Part shown: piece after piece, positions 21,830 through 33,734 of the stretch
Layout: the number at the start of each line of letters is the position of its first letter
How positions within the stretch are numbered: position 1 is the stretch's first letter
Origin: Opitutia bacterium
GTDB lineage: Bacteria > Verrucomicrobiota > Verrucomicrobiia > Opitutales > Opitutaceae
Reading direction: 5' to 3'
DNA length: 41,244 nucleotides
Assembly (NCBI GenBank): GCA_016187925.1
Contig: JACPIS010000012.1
Span: 1-41,244, forward strand
Made by a program: the position numbers and the translations under genes
Notes under the pieces: generated by a model
Told to the model about the DNA's origin: nothing
Database searches by the model: none
Seen by the model: the letters and a program-made list of their open reading frames with translations, nothing else

Positions 21830-23998
21830 CTACGACTGGGAGCCGTAATATTTCTTGTAGCTGCGATAGTAGCGGTAGTTCGAGTAGTACTCGATGCGCC
21901 GCGGCGACAGGCCGTTGAGCACGACGCCGAGCAACTCGTTTTTGCCTTCGCGAAGGCTTTTGATGTAGAGCCGAATGTGCTTCCGGTAGGCGCGGTTGAA
22001 GCGGCAGACATAGATCACTTCGTCGGTGCGCTCCGCGATCAGCACGGAATCGGTGACGGCGCCCATCGGCGGCGAGTCCACGATTACGAGGTCGAAGTGG
22101 TGCTTCAGCGAGTCGAGGAACTGGCCGAACACGGGGTTCTCGAGGAGCTCGGTCGGGCTCTTCGAGCGGCCGCCGGAGCGGAGAAGGAAGAGGTTGTCGT
22201 CGATCTTGGTGATGCCGAGCGACTCGTCGGCCAGAGGGTCGTCCGGGATTTTTGCCCCGGCCTCGAACCACGCGATGAGGCCGAGTTCGTTGGTGAGCCG
22301 GAAGTGGCGGTGCAGCATCGGGCGGCGCATGTCGCAATCGATGAGGAGCACGCGTTTGCCGTGCCGCGCGAACGAGGCGGCGAGATTGCTGCTGATCATC
22401 GTCTTGCCCTCGCCCGGGATCGTGCTGGTGACGAGGACGGACTTGGGGAAGTCGAGCTTCGACTGGATCTTGACCGCGCTGTAGACGCTCAGGAAAGCCT
22501 CGGAGCCGGGCGAGGTCTTGTTGCTGGTGACGAGGGAGTGTTTCTCGGTGTCGGGAACGTCGGCTAGCTCGGGAATGATGCCGAGGAGGTTGGCGCCGAT
22601 GAAGCCCTCGATGTCCCACGCACTCTTCACCCGGTCGTCGAGGAAGCTGAGACCGATGGCGATGGCGCAGAAGATGACAAGGCCGAGGCCGGTGGAGGTC
22701 TTGACGATGTTGGTGATGTTGGGCGTGTAGGGCCGGCCGGGGGGCGAGGCGCGGTCGAGCGGTTTGACGGGGATGTTCTCGAGGTTCTTGGAGGTCGTGG
22801 TCTGGTTCAGGCGGTCGAGGATCTGGATGTAGTTGTTTTTCGCGACCTGGGCCTGGTTCTCGAGGCTCTTGAACTCGACGGAGAGGTCGCCGAGACGCAG
22901 CTGGTCCTTCTCCGCGGAGCGGTACTCGATGCCGAGGGATTGCTCCGAGTTGGAGGCTTTCACGAACTCCGTGCGGAGGTCGGCGACGGCCTGCTCGACG
23001 CTGCGGCTCATCTGCTGGGTGACGACGTCGATCGCGTTGGCGTTCTCGATCATCTTCGGGTGCTTCTCGAGATAGCGTTCGGTGTAGATGGCCTGCTGCT
23101 TGGACAGGTCGGCCAGCTGGGTCTTGAGGGTGGGGATGGAGCCGTAGCCGGAGATATAGGCGACCTCGAGGAGGTTGCCGCCCTCGGTCTGCATTTTCTC
23201 GATCTGCTTGATCTGCGTATCGAGCTCGAGGCGGCGGAGCTGCACGCTGGTGAGTGCGGCGTTGATGGTCTTCAGGCGGTCGGCGATGATGTCGACGCTG
23301 GCGGAGAGGGAGACAAGGTTGTTCTTGCGCTTGTAGTCCTGCAGTCTGGTCTCGGCAGTTTCGGACTCCTTGCGGAGCTCCTCGGCGCGGCCCTTGAGGT
23401 AATCGACGGCGAATTCGTTTTTGCCGCCGACGTTCTCGATGAGATAGCGCATGAACTGCTCGGTGTAGTGGTTCGCGATGATCGCCGCGCCCTCGGGGTC
23501 GCGGTTTTGGACGGTGATGTTGATCAGGAAACTGAGGCGGATGGACTCGACGCGCACGTTGCCGAGCAGGCCGCCGGGGCCGGGGGGATTGGCCCCGGCG
23601 GGCAGCTCCTTGAGGTAAGGGCGCTGGAGCGTCTTGATTTCCTCCGGAGTGAGCGACTGGGCAACCATCACACGCAGCCGGCCGCTGTTGAGGATCTGGA
23701 GGTAGGTATTCAGGTCGATATCCGAGCGCACGGACTGGTCGACAACCTGCTCGTTGAGGACCACGCGCTCGGGGCGCTCGAACTGCATGGTCGCGCTGGC
23801 GCTGTACATCGGGGTTTCCTGGGCCTGGTAGTAGCCGTAGGAGACGGCGACGAGCAGAGCGACAGGCAGGGCGATCCACAGGCGCTCCCGGAGAATGACG
23901 TAATAGTCGCGCAGGGTGCGGCGCTCCACGACGTGCTCATCGTTGCCGTGCAGCGAAGGCGGTTTGGCCGGGGCGGGAGGGGTGGAAAGGGTGGACAT
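21830..23998 (-). CDS. Wzc-like chain-length regulator / tyrosine autokinase
   Basis: A 722-residue inner-membrane protein. It has a Wzz-type N-terminal domain with transmembrane helix 1 at about 39-57, a long periplasmic coiled-coil part (about 195-400), transmembrane helix 2 near 436-453, and a cytoplasmic BY-kinase: Walker A S-T-I-P-G-E-G-K-T at 525-533, Walker A' L-L-I-D-C-D at 551-556, Walker B D-L-V-I-V-D-S at 636-642. The C-terminus is a Tyr cluster with eight Tyr between 704 and 718, the autophosphorylation tail. It controls polymer length and export with the Wza-like protein, whose stop lies 1 nt upstream. Glycosyltransferases of the pathway are not in the window. Confidence 0.93.
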   Translation of the reverse strand: MSTLSTPPAPAKPPSLHGNDEHVVERRTLRDYYVILRERLWIALPVALLVAVSYGYYQAQETPMYSASATMQFERPERVVLNEQVVDQSVRSDIDLNTYLQILNSGRLRVMVAQSLTPEEIKTLQRPYLKELPAGANPPGPGGLLGNVRVESIRLSFLINITVQNRDPEGAAIIANHYTEQFMRYLIENVGGKNEFAVDYLKGRAEELRKESETAETRLQDYKRKNNLVSLSASVDIIADRLKTINAALTSVQLRRLELDTQIKQIEKMQTEGGNLLEVAYISGYGSIPTLKTQLADLSKQQAIYTERYLEKHPKMIENANAIDVVTQQMSRSVEQAVADLRTEFVKASNSEQSLGIEYRSAEKDQLRLGDLSVEFKSLENQAQVAKNNYIQILDRLNQTTTSKNLENIPVKPLDRASPPGRPYTPNITNIVKTSTGLGLVIFCAIAIGLSFLDDRVKSAWDIEGFIGANLLGIIPELADVPDTEKHSLVTSNKTSPGSEAFLSVYSAVKIQSKLDFPKSVLVTSTIPGEGKTMISSNLAASFARHGKRVLLIDCDMRRPMLHRHFRLTNELGLIAWFEAGAKIPDDPLADESLGITKIDDNLFLLRSGGRSKSPTELLENPVFGQFLDSLKHHFDLVIVDSPPMGAVTDSVLIAERTDEVIYVCRFNRAYRKHIRLYIKSLREGKNELLGVVLNGLSPRRIEYYSNYRYYRSYKKYYGSQS

Positions 23999-23999
23999 G

Positions 24000-24620
24000 T
24001 TAGATCAGGCGCTCGGGGATGTAGACGATGTCGCCCGGTTGGAGCAGGAAGATGTTGTCCTCGGTCTTGCCCGAACCTCGCTTGCCCTTGATCATGCTGT
24101 CGACGTCGATGACGAAGACTTTCTTGGTGCCATCCGGCAGGATGCGGGTGATGGAAACCGCCGAGCCTTTGCCGATGTCGGTGATGCCACCGGCCTTGGT
24201 GACGAGCTCGACGAGGGTGAAGGTGGATTCGGGCGGCAACTGCCAGCGGCCGGGGTTCCTGATCTGGCCTTGGATGGAAACCTCGCGCGGGGCATATTCC
24301 TCGATGCTGACCGTGACCTGCGGGCTGCGCAGAAACCGCCCCTCCCGATAGGCGGCCTGAATCAAGTTCTGGGCTTCGACGCGGGTGAGTTCGCCCACGG
24401 TGACGGCCCCGATGAGAGGGAGATTGATCTGTCCACGGGCGTCGATGCGGACGACGGCGGTCAAGTCGTCCTCCTGGTACACGGCCACACGAATGCGGTC
24501 ACCGAGCAGCAGTTTCGGGATGTAGGCTTTCTTGGCGTCGGCGATGGCATCGGCCTCGGCACCGAACACCCGCACGGCGCCCAGCAGGACGAGGAGGAGC
24601 AGACGCGGGAGAAGTTTCAT
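24000..24620 (-). CDS. Wza-like polysaccharide export protein (SLBB)
   Basis: A 206-residue secreted protein. It has a signal peptide (about 1-20, cleaved after V-F-G-A), a Poly_export domain (about 35-110, with L-L-G-D-R-I-R-V-A-V-Y and G-Q-I-N-L-P-L-I-G), and one SLBB domain (about 112-200, with V-S-I-Q-G-Q-I-R-N-P-G-R-W). It ends in the L-L-Q-P-G-D-I-V-Y-I-P-E-R motif. No lipobox cysteine is visible, and the protein is far shorter than E. coli Wza (379), with no C-terminal outer-membrane helix. It therefore probably forms only a periplasmic part of the export channel; the beta-barrel encoded just upstream may supply the outer-membrane pore. It starts 16 nt after that gene. Confidence 0.9.
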   Translation of the reverse strand: MKLLPRLLLLVLLGAVRVFGAEADAIADAKKAYIPKLLLGDRIRVAVYQEDDLTAVVRIDARGQINLPLIGAVTVGELTRVEAQNLIQAAYREGRFLRSPQVTVSIEEYAPREVSIQGQIRNPGRWQLPPESTFTLVELVTKAGGITDIGKGSAVSITRILPDGTKKVFVIDVDSMIKGKRGSGKTEDNIFLLQPGDIVYIPERLI

Positions 24621-24636
24621 GGGGCGGGGGCGTCGT

Positions 24637-25714
24637 TCAGAAGCGGCTGGAGATATCGATAGAGTATCCATGGCGCTGAAAATTGGAGAAAGCCAGCGTG
24701 GAGCGATTCCGCAAATAATTATAGGAACCATTGACCTGCAGATGCTCGTTCCAGAAGAAGGACGCCCCCGCGTCCAGCGAGTAGAAATCGTCGCTGCGGG
24801 AGGACTGGGTGCTGCCCAGAAAGCGGTTTCGCCCGTAGCCGATGCCGCCGTCGAATTTGAAACGGCGGGTGAAGGCGTAGCTGGTGCGCAGGGCCGCGGA
24901 GGTGGTGTCGACCGAGACGGCGGTGGCGGTGGTGGAGAAGTCGCGGGCAAGCTGGGCGGTGAGAGCGATCTTGCGCGTGAGATTCCAGGTGAGGGCGGTG
25001 AGCATGCTCCACGCCGTTGATCTTGGCGAACAGGCCGCCGGTGGCGCCGATGTTGAAATTATGGTCCGTCGTGCGGCCTGCGTCGGTCTCGGAGACACGG
25101 ATGCGGTAGCCGCCGAGCAGGTCGAGCTTGCTGGTGTAGACGTAGAACGCGTCGATGCCCTCGGAGTAATCCAGGTAGTTGCTCAGGCCGGTGGCGCTGG
25201 CGTCCACGAAGCGGCGGCTGAGGTAGCTGGTCTGCGAGGTGACGTAGAGCTTGTCGTTGACGGGATACTTGACGCTCAGTCCGACGGGAAAATTCCAGGA
25301 GGAGGTGCGCAGGTTGATCGCGCTGTCCGCCTTGGCCGAGCGAAAGGCGCTCACGGTCAGCGCGCCGGTGGTGCGTCCGGTGGTCTTGTTCAGCTCGAGA
25401 TAGAAGGAGGGATTCCAGGCGTTCTGCTCGGTGAACTGGTTGAAGCGCTGGTAGTCGACCACGCCGCGGGCGTTCACGGCGATGATGCCGGCGCGGCGCT
25501 TGAACTCCAGGCCGAGGGAGGCCTTGCTCGTGTAATCGCCCCGGCTGGCGTTCTGCGCGAAGACGTTCGAGTCGTAGCTGAATCCCACGTTGCCGAAAAC
25601 GTACACCTGGTTGCGCGTGCCATCGATGTTGAGCAGGGCCCGCGCGTCGTGCGGGCCGACCAGCATGAGGGCGATGCTTACGGCAAGAAGGCGGAATTTG
25701 GCGCGCGATCCCAC
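24637..25714 (-). pseudogene. Outer-membrane beta-barrel protein, frameshifted
   Basis: Two frames together make one barrel protein of about 360 residues. The first (from ATG 25714) has a signal peptide (about 1-26, ending D-A-R-A), then repeated amphipathic strands (V-Y-V-F-G-N-V-G-F-S-Y-D-S-N-V-F), and is coding to about 25015. The second, shifted by one frame, continues from S-M-L-T-A-L-T-W-N-L near 25005 to the stop at 24637. It ends in S-S-R-F, a C-terminal Phe as outer-membrane proteins need. The shift corresponds to one extra or two missing bases around 25005-25020. In this operon it is the likely outer-membrane porin for polysaccharide release. A sequencing error is as likely as a real mutation. 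Confidence 0.75.
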
Positions 25715-25722
25715 GATAGTGA

Positions 25723-26646
25723 TTAATGGCCACCCGGGCCGCGGTTGAGCCGGTCGGGACTGACCGTGATGTTGGTGGGGGGCGCCACGGGGACGGTAGG
25801 GCGCGCGACGATTTCGTCGGTGGCGCTGCCGGTTTCAGTGCGTTCCGGGCCGGCGCCGGTTTCCGCCACGCCTCGATCACCGGGGCCTCCTGCCCCCTGC
25901 TCAGCCTTGCGTTCGATCATTTCAAAGGAAACGGTTTTGCGGGCATTGCAGGCGATGGACACCTTTTCGTCGAGGGTATTGGTGAGTTGGCGGTCGATCG
26001 GGCCGATGGTGATGGTCGAGGGCTGCCCGGGCGGTCCGGGGCGGATAACCGCTTGTTCGCCGGGATGCAAAACCTGGCCGCCGGGGTCACGATTGCCCGA
26101 GCGCACGGTCGCATCGCCATCGAGGAGGTAAACGGTGCTGGATTCCAGTGAGGTCTCGATCACGAGCCTCCCGCTGCGGATGTTCACCGCCGCATGAGGC
26201 GTCGAGTAATTCATCGTCGTGCCCGAGACGAGCTGGCCGGTGCAGAGGCCAATCTGGCCGCGGGCGACGAAAACGTCGCTTTGCGAAATGGATGGCTCCA
26301 GTTCAGTGGTGTTGCGGTCGGGTTGGAATGGCTCCTGCACGAAGCGTGCGATCTCCACTCGGGTGTTCGAATCGACATACATGCCCGTGCCGTTTGAATA
26401 TACCAGCGCCTGGTAGGAGCCATTTCCGGTCTCGATAACCGTGCCGGGCGCGTCAAAGGCAGTGGCTTGCCGCGGTTCGTAGGCTTGATCCTCGGTGATG
26501 ATCTTCCCTTCGCCCTTTGTCTCCGCCAGATACAGCTTGCTGGTCGGGCCTTTCTTTTTTCCGAGCTGACGCTGCGCCAAAGCCTGGGGTGCGAGGAGCA
26601 CCGAAAGGGCCGCGGTGACCGCGAGAAATTTTGGCAGGGTGTGCAT
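25723..26646 (-). CDS. FecR-domain periplasmic protein
   Basis: A 307-residue secreted protein with a signal peptide (about 1-24, ending A-L-A-Q) and a FecR-like beta domain (about 60-200; N-S-N-T-R-V-E-I-A-type and V-R-S-G-x-L-V-I-E-T strands). A Pro/Gly-rich disordered tail (about 245-307) follows. Unlike true FecR it has no cytoplasmic anti-sigma segment and no sigma factor beside it, so regulation of transcription is unlikely. In export operons of this kind such proteins may bind glycan or peptidoglycan (inference). It is the first gene of the fecR-like/barrel/wza/wzc run, 8 nt before the barrel gene, and follows a strong promoter candidate. Confidence 0.85.
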   Translation of the reverse strand: MHTLPKFLAVTAALSVLLAPQALAQRQLGKKKGPTSKLYLAETKGEGKIITEDQAYEPRQATAFDAPGTVIETGNGSYQALVYSNGTGMYVDSNTRVEIARFVQEPFQPDRNTTELEPSISQSDVFVARGQIGLCTGQLVSGTTMNYSTPHAAVNIRSGRLVIETSLESSTVYLLDGDATVRSGNRDPGGQVLHPGEQAVIRPGPPGQPSTITIGPIDRQLTNTLDEKVSIACNARKTVSFEMIERKAEQGAGGPGDRGVAETGAGPERTETGSATDEIVARPTVPVAPPTNITVSPDRLNRGPGGH

Positions 26647-26698
26647 GACTTTGTTTGTTTAAGGCAGCTTATCGGGCGCTTGCCGCTCTCGCAAATTA

Positions 26699-26718
26699 AT
26701 TATAGGGTGTTACCCCTA
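26699..26718 (-). promoter_or_regulatory. Promoter -10 with overlapping palindrome upstream of the export operon
   Basis: On the minus strand a consensus TATAAT (26704-26699) lies 53 nt before the FecR start, in the only clearly A+T-rich stretch nearby. Overlapping its upstream edge is the palindrome TAGGG-N6-CCCTA (26703-26718), well placed to be an operator. A -35 is poor: TTGATG would have a 14-nt spacer and TTGCCT a 19-nt spacer, which suggests a promoter that needs an activator or has its spacing distorted. The rest of 26647-26764 holds nothing else I can name. Confidence 0.55.
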
Positions 26719-26764
26719 CATCAAGGCAATTTACTAGGTCATTCCTGCACAAGTACATTTCACG

Positions 26765-29431
<2,667 letters not shown>

Positions 29432-29434
29432 CTC

Positions 29435-30802
29435 GTGAAACCAGCCACTTTGCGGCATTCAACCGCACCGTCAACCTTCCTCCGCCTCCTCTCCGTCGCG
29501 CTCGTTTTCACTGCGGCGCGCCCCGCTTTTGCGGGCATGGGCCGCGGGTTCAACCGCCTGCTTGACGCCGTCGTCCGCATCGACGTCCGCGAGATCACCT
29601 TCGCCGACGGCGCCCAGCGTCTGACCGGCGGCACCGGCTCGGGCGTCATCATCTCCAAGGACGGCCTCGTCCTGACCAACGCCCATGTCGTCAGCCCGCA
29701 AGCCGTCGAAGTTTCCGTGACCCTCTCCAGCCTGGAGCGGGTCAGCGCCAAGCTCGTCGGCTGGGACCACTGGACCGATCTCGCCGTGCTCCGGCTCAAC
29801 GTCGACGAGATCAAGCGCCGCAACCTCAGCTTCGCGGCGGCCGACTTCGGCGACTCCGACAAGCTCTTCCCCGGCCAGACCGTTTACGCCGTCGGCACGC
29901 CCTATGGGCTCACGCGCACCGTCACGCGCGGCATCATTTCCAACAACAACCGTCCGTTCGAAGACCGCGCGGGCATCCGCGACTACGAGGTCGGCATGTT
30001 CAACAACTGGCTCCAGACCGATGCCGCCATCAACCCCGGCAACAGCGGCGGACCGCTCGTCACCGAGGACGGCGACGTGGTCGGCATCAACTCCCGCGCT
30101 TACATCGGCGCCGAGAACCTCGGCTTCGCCATTCCGGCCAACGTCGCCCGCCACGTGGCCGACGGCCTTGTGCGCAGCGGCGCCATCACGCGCAGCTACC
30201 TCGGTTTCGCGCCGCAGGCGATGCAGGACCTGGAGAATTTCTACGCACTCGCCGCCAATACCGGCATGCTCGTGAAGGATGTCGACCAAGGCTCGCCCGC
30301 CGCGCGCGCCGGCCTGCGTCCGAGTGACGTCGTGCTGACGATCAACGACCAGAAGGTCGACGGCCGCTTCCCCGAGCAGCTGTCGCCGATCCAGAACATG
30401 GTCGCCAGCCTGCCGGTCGGCGCGACCGTGAAACTCGGCGTGAAACGCGGCGCGCAGACGCTCGAGCTGTCCGCCGTGACCGAAAAACTCGAGAGCCGCG
30501 TGGGCGAGGAATGGGCCTTCGAGAAGTGGGGCCTCAGTGTGCGCAAGGTCTCGCGCGGCTACGCGCGGCAGAACCAGTTGCCCGACGAGACCGGCGTGCT
30601 CGTCATCGGCGTCCTGCCGGGTTACCCGGCCGCGCAGTCCGGCATCGCGCCCGGCGACGTGATCATCAAGGTGGCCAATGAACCCATCGCGACGCTCGCC
30701 GGTCTCAAGCAGCTTTACACCGCCTACGTGGACGCGCCGCAGCCGACGCTGGTTGAGGCGCGCCGCAACCGCCGCATCGCCCTCTACGTTTTCAAACCAT
30801 GA
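29435..30802 (+). CDS. HtrA/DegP-type serine protease, two PDZ domains
   Basis: A 455-residue periplasmic protease. It has a signal peptide (about 1-33, ending R-P-A-F-A) and a trypsin-like domain with the full triad: His84 in T-N-A-H-V-V, Asp115 in W-T-D-L-A-V-L, Ser204 in G-N-S-G-G-P. Two PDZ domains follow (about 225-330 and 345-450). It should degrade or refold damaged envelope proteins. The start is taken as GTG 29435, because it is the first codon that includes the whole signal peptide; TTG 29450 would also do, and ATG 29537 would lose the signal. Its stop overlaps the next gene's start by 4 nt. It opens a seven-gene run that reaches opgH. Confidence 0.92.
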   Translation: MKPATLRHSTAPSTFLRLLSVALVFTAARPAFAGMGRGFNRLLDAVVRIDVREITFADGAQRLTGGTGSGVIISKDGLVLTNAHVVSPQAVEVSVTLSSLERVSAKLVGWDHWTDLAVLRLNVDEIKRRNLSFAAADFGDSDKLFPGQTVYAVGTPYGLTRTVTRGIISNNNRPFEDRAGIRDYEVGMFNNWLQTDAAINPGNSGGPLVTEDGDVVGINSRAYIGAENLGFAIPANVARHVADGLVRSGAITRSYLGFAPQAMQDLENFYALAANTGMLVKDVDQGSPAARAGLRPSDVVLTINDQKVDGRFPEQLSPIQNMVASLPVGATVKLGVKRGAQTLELSAVTEKLESRVGEEWAFEKWGLSVRKVSRGYARQNQLPDETGVLVIGVLPGYPAAQSGIAPGDVIIKVANEPIATLAGLKQLYTAYVDAPQPTLVEARRNRRIALYVFKP

Positions 30803-32187
30803 AACGCTTTTCCCTTCGCCTCGCCGTCAGCCTGCTGCTGCTGGCGACCGGTCTTCGCGCCGCCGATATTTCCCAGCTCTTGCCGGAGCGACTGAAATCC
30901 GTCGTCGCGATCGAGTTCATCATCCAGACGGAGATCGACCGCCGCCCCAACACCGTGTTCGGCACGGTCGTGGACGAGCGCGGCACGGTCATCCTGCCGG
31001 GCAGCGTCATCGCGCCCGGTATCGCGCCGGACCAGCTGAAGGACTTCAAGGCGTACCGCCCCGACAGCAGCGAGGAATTCTCCGCCGAGTATCTCGGGCA
31101 GGATGCGTTCACCGGCTGGCATTTCGTGCGCGTCGCGGAGAAACTGGCGAAGGACCTCGTGCCTATCACGCGTTTCGCGGCGCCTGGTGCGACCGAACCG
31201 AAGCTCGATGACGAGCTGTGGGGGATCGGCCTGCGCAACAAGGAGGAGGAGTTCATGCCCTACGTGCTGAGCTCGCGCGTGGCCATGATCACGCGGCTGC
31301 CGAATCGCACCGCCATCCTCGGGCAGGACGTGGCCGGGCCCGGTCTCCCGGTCTTCACCCGCAGCGGCCAGCTCGCGGGGTTGACGCAGAATTCCTTTGG
31401 GCAGAATTTCCTGCTCTTCTCGCGCAACCAGAACGGCGCGCCGATCCTGCTCGTTAACGTCGAGGAAAGCAGCATCGTCATGCTGGCCGGCGACGTGCTG
31501 CCGCATCTCGGTCGCGTGCCGCAGTCGGTGACCGGCCGTCCGATTTCCTGGATCGGCATCTACGGCCTGCAGCCGGTCGATCCCGACGTGGCCAAGCTCC
31601 TCAAGCTCGACCAACAGTCGGGCGTCGTGCTCAGCGACATCATGGAGGGCGGCCCGGCGGCCCAGGCCGGCTTGCAGGACCGTGACATCGTGCTGGCCAT
31701 GGATGGGCAGGCGTTCCCGCGCTTCCGGCCCGACCGGGTGGTGCTCGCGTATTTCGGCCAGGAGATTCTCCGTCACCGTCCCGGCGGGACGGTCGCGCTC
31801 ACGATCCTGCGTGGCAGCGAGCGCAAGGAGATCAAGGTGACGCTGGGCGACGAGCCCAAGATGGTGCGCGAGGCCTCGCGCCGCTACTTCGACCGGCTCG
31901 GCTTCACGGCGCGGGAATTCCTCAGTCTCGACAGCATCGTGCATCGCTCCAAGCCGGCGGAGCGCAGCGGGGTGGTCGTGAATTTTCTCAAACCCAACAG
32001 CCCCGCCGCGACCGCCGGTCTGCGGCCGGACGACTGGATCCGCGAGATCGACGGTGCGGAGGTGAAGGACTTTCCCGCCGCCATCGAAAAACTCGGTGCG
32101 ATAGAGGCCGACAAGACGCGCCGGGAATTCGTGTTGCTCGCCAGCCGCAGCGGCGAGACACAGGTGCTGCGCATCAAATTGGATTAA
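30799..32187 (+). CDS. Catalytically dead HtrA-like protein with two PDZ domains
   Basis: A 462-residue secreted protein (signal peptide about 1-21). It has the same layout as its upstream neighbour: a trypsin-like beta-barrel (about 30-250) and two PDZ domains (about 265-350 and 370-460). The triad is gone: the T-N-A-H-V-V place reads I-L-P-G-S-V-I (65-71), the T-D-L-A-V place T-G-W-H-F-V (105-110), and the G-N-S-G-G-P place G-P-G-L-P-V-F (180-186). It starts inside the protease's stop (ATGA overlap), so the two are made together. It may be a regulatory subunit, scaffold or substrate receptor for the active protease (inference). Confidence 0.85.
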   Translation: MKRFSLRLAVSLLLLATGLRAADISQLLPERLKSVVAIEFIIQTEIDRRPNTVFGTVVDERGTVILPGSVIAPGIAPDQLKDFKAYRPDSSEEFSAEYLGQDAFTGWHFVRVAEKLAKDLVPITRFAAPGATEPKLDDELWGIGLRNKEEEFMPYVLSSRVAMITRLPNRTAILGQDVAGPGLPVFTRSGQLAGLTQNSFGQNFLLFSRNQNGAPILLVNVEESSIVMLAGDVLPHLGRVPQSVTGRPISWIGIYGLQPVDPDVAKLLKLDQQSGVVLSDIMEGGPAAQAGLQDRDIVLAMDGQAFPRFRPDRVVLAYFGQEILRHRPGGTVALTILRGSERKEIKVTLGDEPKMVREASRRYFDRLGFTAREFLSLDSIVHRSKPAERSGVVVNFLKPNSPAATAGLRPDDWIREIDGAEVKDFPAAIEKLGAIEADKTRREFVLLASRSGETQVLRIKLD

Positions 32188-32189
32188 CC

Positions 32190-32786
32190 ATGTTCACCGG
32201 TATCATCGAGGAAGTTGGCCAGGTCGTCGCCTTCACCCAGGCGAAGGACGCCTGGTCGTTGCAGATCGCCGCCCGGCTCGTCCCGGCGGACGTGGCGCTG
32301 GGGGACAGCGTGGCCGTCAATGGCTGCTGCCTCACCGTCACGCGCTTCGACGCCGGGCACCTGTGGTTCGACGTGCTGGAGGAGACGCGCCGGCTGACCA
32401 GTTTCAACGAGCTCAAGCCCGGCTCGGCGGTCAACTTGGAGCGCAGCCTCAAGCCCGAGAGCCGGATGGGTGGACATTTCGTCACCGGCCACATCGATGC
32501 ACTCGGGCGCGTGGAGGTGGCCGAGCCGCGCGGCAAGGATCACTACCTGCGCGTGCGCGCGCCGGCGGGTTTCGGCCGCTATCTCGTCTCGAAGGGCTCG
32601 GTGGCGATCGATGGCATCTCTCTGACCGTGGCGGAAGTAGAAGGGGATTCGCTGGCCGTCTGGCTCATCCCGCACACGTTGGCGGCGACCAACTTGCGCG
32701 AGAAAAAAGCGGGCAGCGGTGTCAATCTGGAGTTCGATATGCTAGCCAAGTATGTTGAAAAGCTGGTCCTGAGTCGTTCAAGCTGA
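32190..32786 (+). CDS. ribE: Riboflavin synthase, alpha chain
   Basis: A 198-residue enzyme with two lumazine-binding repeats (about 1-97 and 98-198). It opens with the hallmark [10 protein letters not shown] and contains [13 protein letters not shown] in repeat 1 and [13 protein letters not shown] in repeat 2. It joins two lumazine molecules to give riboflavin. The [10 protein letters not shown] motif is intact. It starts 2 nt after the HtrA-like gene and ends 6 nt before the uracil-DNA glycosylase gene. No FMN riboswitch is near it, so it is probably expressed with the operon. Other rib genes are not in the window. Confidence 0.95.
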   Translation: MFTGIIEEVGQVVAFTQAKDAWSLQIAARLVPADVALGDSVAVNGCCLTVTRFDAGHLWFDVLEETRRLTSFNELKPGSAVNLERSLKPESRMGGHFVTGHIDALGRVEVAEPRGKDHYLRVRAPAGFGRYLVSKGSVAIDGISLTVAEVEGDSLAVWLIPHTLAATNLREKKAGSGVNLEFDMLAKYVEKLVLSRSS

Positions 32787-32792
32787 CGACTC

Positions 32793-33734
32793 GTGAATGT
32801 CCGTGAACACTTGCTCGCCTTGAACGACGAGCTCCGGCGCCTCAAGGCCGGAGGCCAGCGGACCGTGTCGATCACCGAGGAGCACCTCGCCGAACTGCGT
32901 GAAGCCGTGCAGGTGGCGGCAACCGAGAGCCAGCCCGGCGCCGTGCCTGCAGCCGCTCCCTCCGGCGGTGAAAGGATTTTTTCGCCCACGCCGTCGCCAG
33001 CGGCCGAGCCCGTGCGAGCCACGGCTCCGGCACCCGCGGTGCCCGGCCTGCCGCCGACTCCCGCCGTGTCGCTTCCGGAAGGCGACAAGCCGACGCGGTG
33101 GGCGGCGCTGCGCGAGTTGGTGCTCAAGGACGCGGTGTGCAACGCGCGCGTTTTCGCCGGCAAAAAAATTGTGTTCGGCGTCGGCAGCCTCGATGCGGCG
33201 ATCATGTTCGTCGGCGAAGCACCCGGCGCGGACGAAGAGGACCAGGGCGAGCCGTTCGTCGGGCGCGCCGGCCAGCTGCTCAACCGCATGATCAAGGCCA
33301 TGGGGCTCGAGCGCGGCCAGGTTTACATCGGCAACATTCTCAACTGGCGCCCGGAAATGCCGCGCAATCCCGATGGCTCCCAGACGGGCAACCGCCCGCC
33401 GACGGCCGCCGAGATGAGTTACTGCCTGCCGTTCATCCGGGCGCAGATCGACGTCATCCAGCCGCGCGTGCTGGTGGCGCTGGGCAAGACCGCGGTGGAC
33501 GGCCTGCTGGGCGCGGACCGTTTCAAGTCCATGGGCGCGGCGCGCGGTGCCTGGCATACCTACGGCGGCATCCCGCTGCGCGCGACCTATCACCCGTCGT
33601 ACCTGCTGCGCCAGGAGGGGCTGACCTCGGCCAGCGCGCGCAAGATCAAGCGCGATGCCTGGGAGGACCTGCTCAACGTCATGGAGCGCGCCGGGGTCCC
33701 GATCTCGGAGAAGCAGCGCAACTATTTCCTCTGA
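32793..33734 (+). CDS. Uracil-DNA glycosylase, family-4-like
   Basis: A 313-residue protein: a variable Ala/Pro-rich N-terminal region (about 1-105) and a UDG domain (about 120-310). It has the G-E-A-P-G-A-D-E-E active-site motif, [10 protein letters not shown], and a final Y-H-P-S-Y-L-L-R. It removes uracil from DNA for base-excision repair. Of the four Fe-S cysteines of classic family 4, only two equivalents are seen: D-A-V-C-N and Y-C-L-P-F. K-C-R-P reads N-W-R-P, a pattern I also recall from alphaproteobacterial members. The start is GTG (32793), 6 nt after ribE. The stop overlaps the opgG start (TGATG). Confidence 0.9.
   Translation: MNVREHLLALNDELRRLKAGGQRTVSITEEHLAELREAVQVAATESQPGAVPAAAPSGGERIFSPTPSPAAEPVRATAPAPAVPGLPPTPAVSLPEGDKPTRWAALRELVLKDAVCNARVFAGKKIVFGVGSLDAAIMFVGEAPGADEEDQGEPFVGRAGQLLNRMIKAMGLERGQVYIGNILNWRPEMPRNPDGSQTGNRPPTAAEMSYCLPFIRAQIDVIQPRVLVALGKTAVDGLLGADRFKSMGAARGAWHTYGGIPLRATYHPSYLLRQEGLTSASARKIKRDAWEDLLNVMERAGVPISEKQRNYFL

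Noticed and set aside
20886-23879. 997-codon minus-strand frame joining lpxI to the region opposite frame of the Wzc gene
   Set aside because: Only its last 279 codons are LpxI. The upstream part is an out-of-frame reading of the Wzc gene, rich in Arg and Pro, so it is not a fusion protein.
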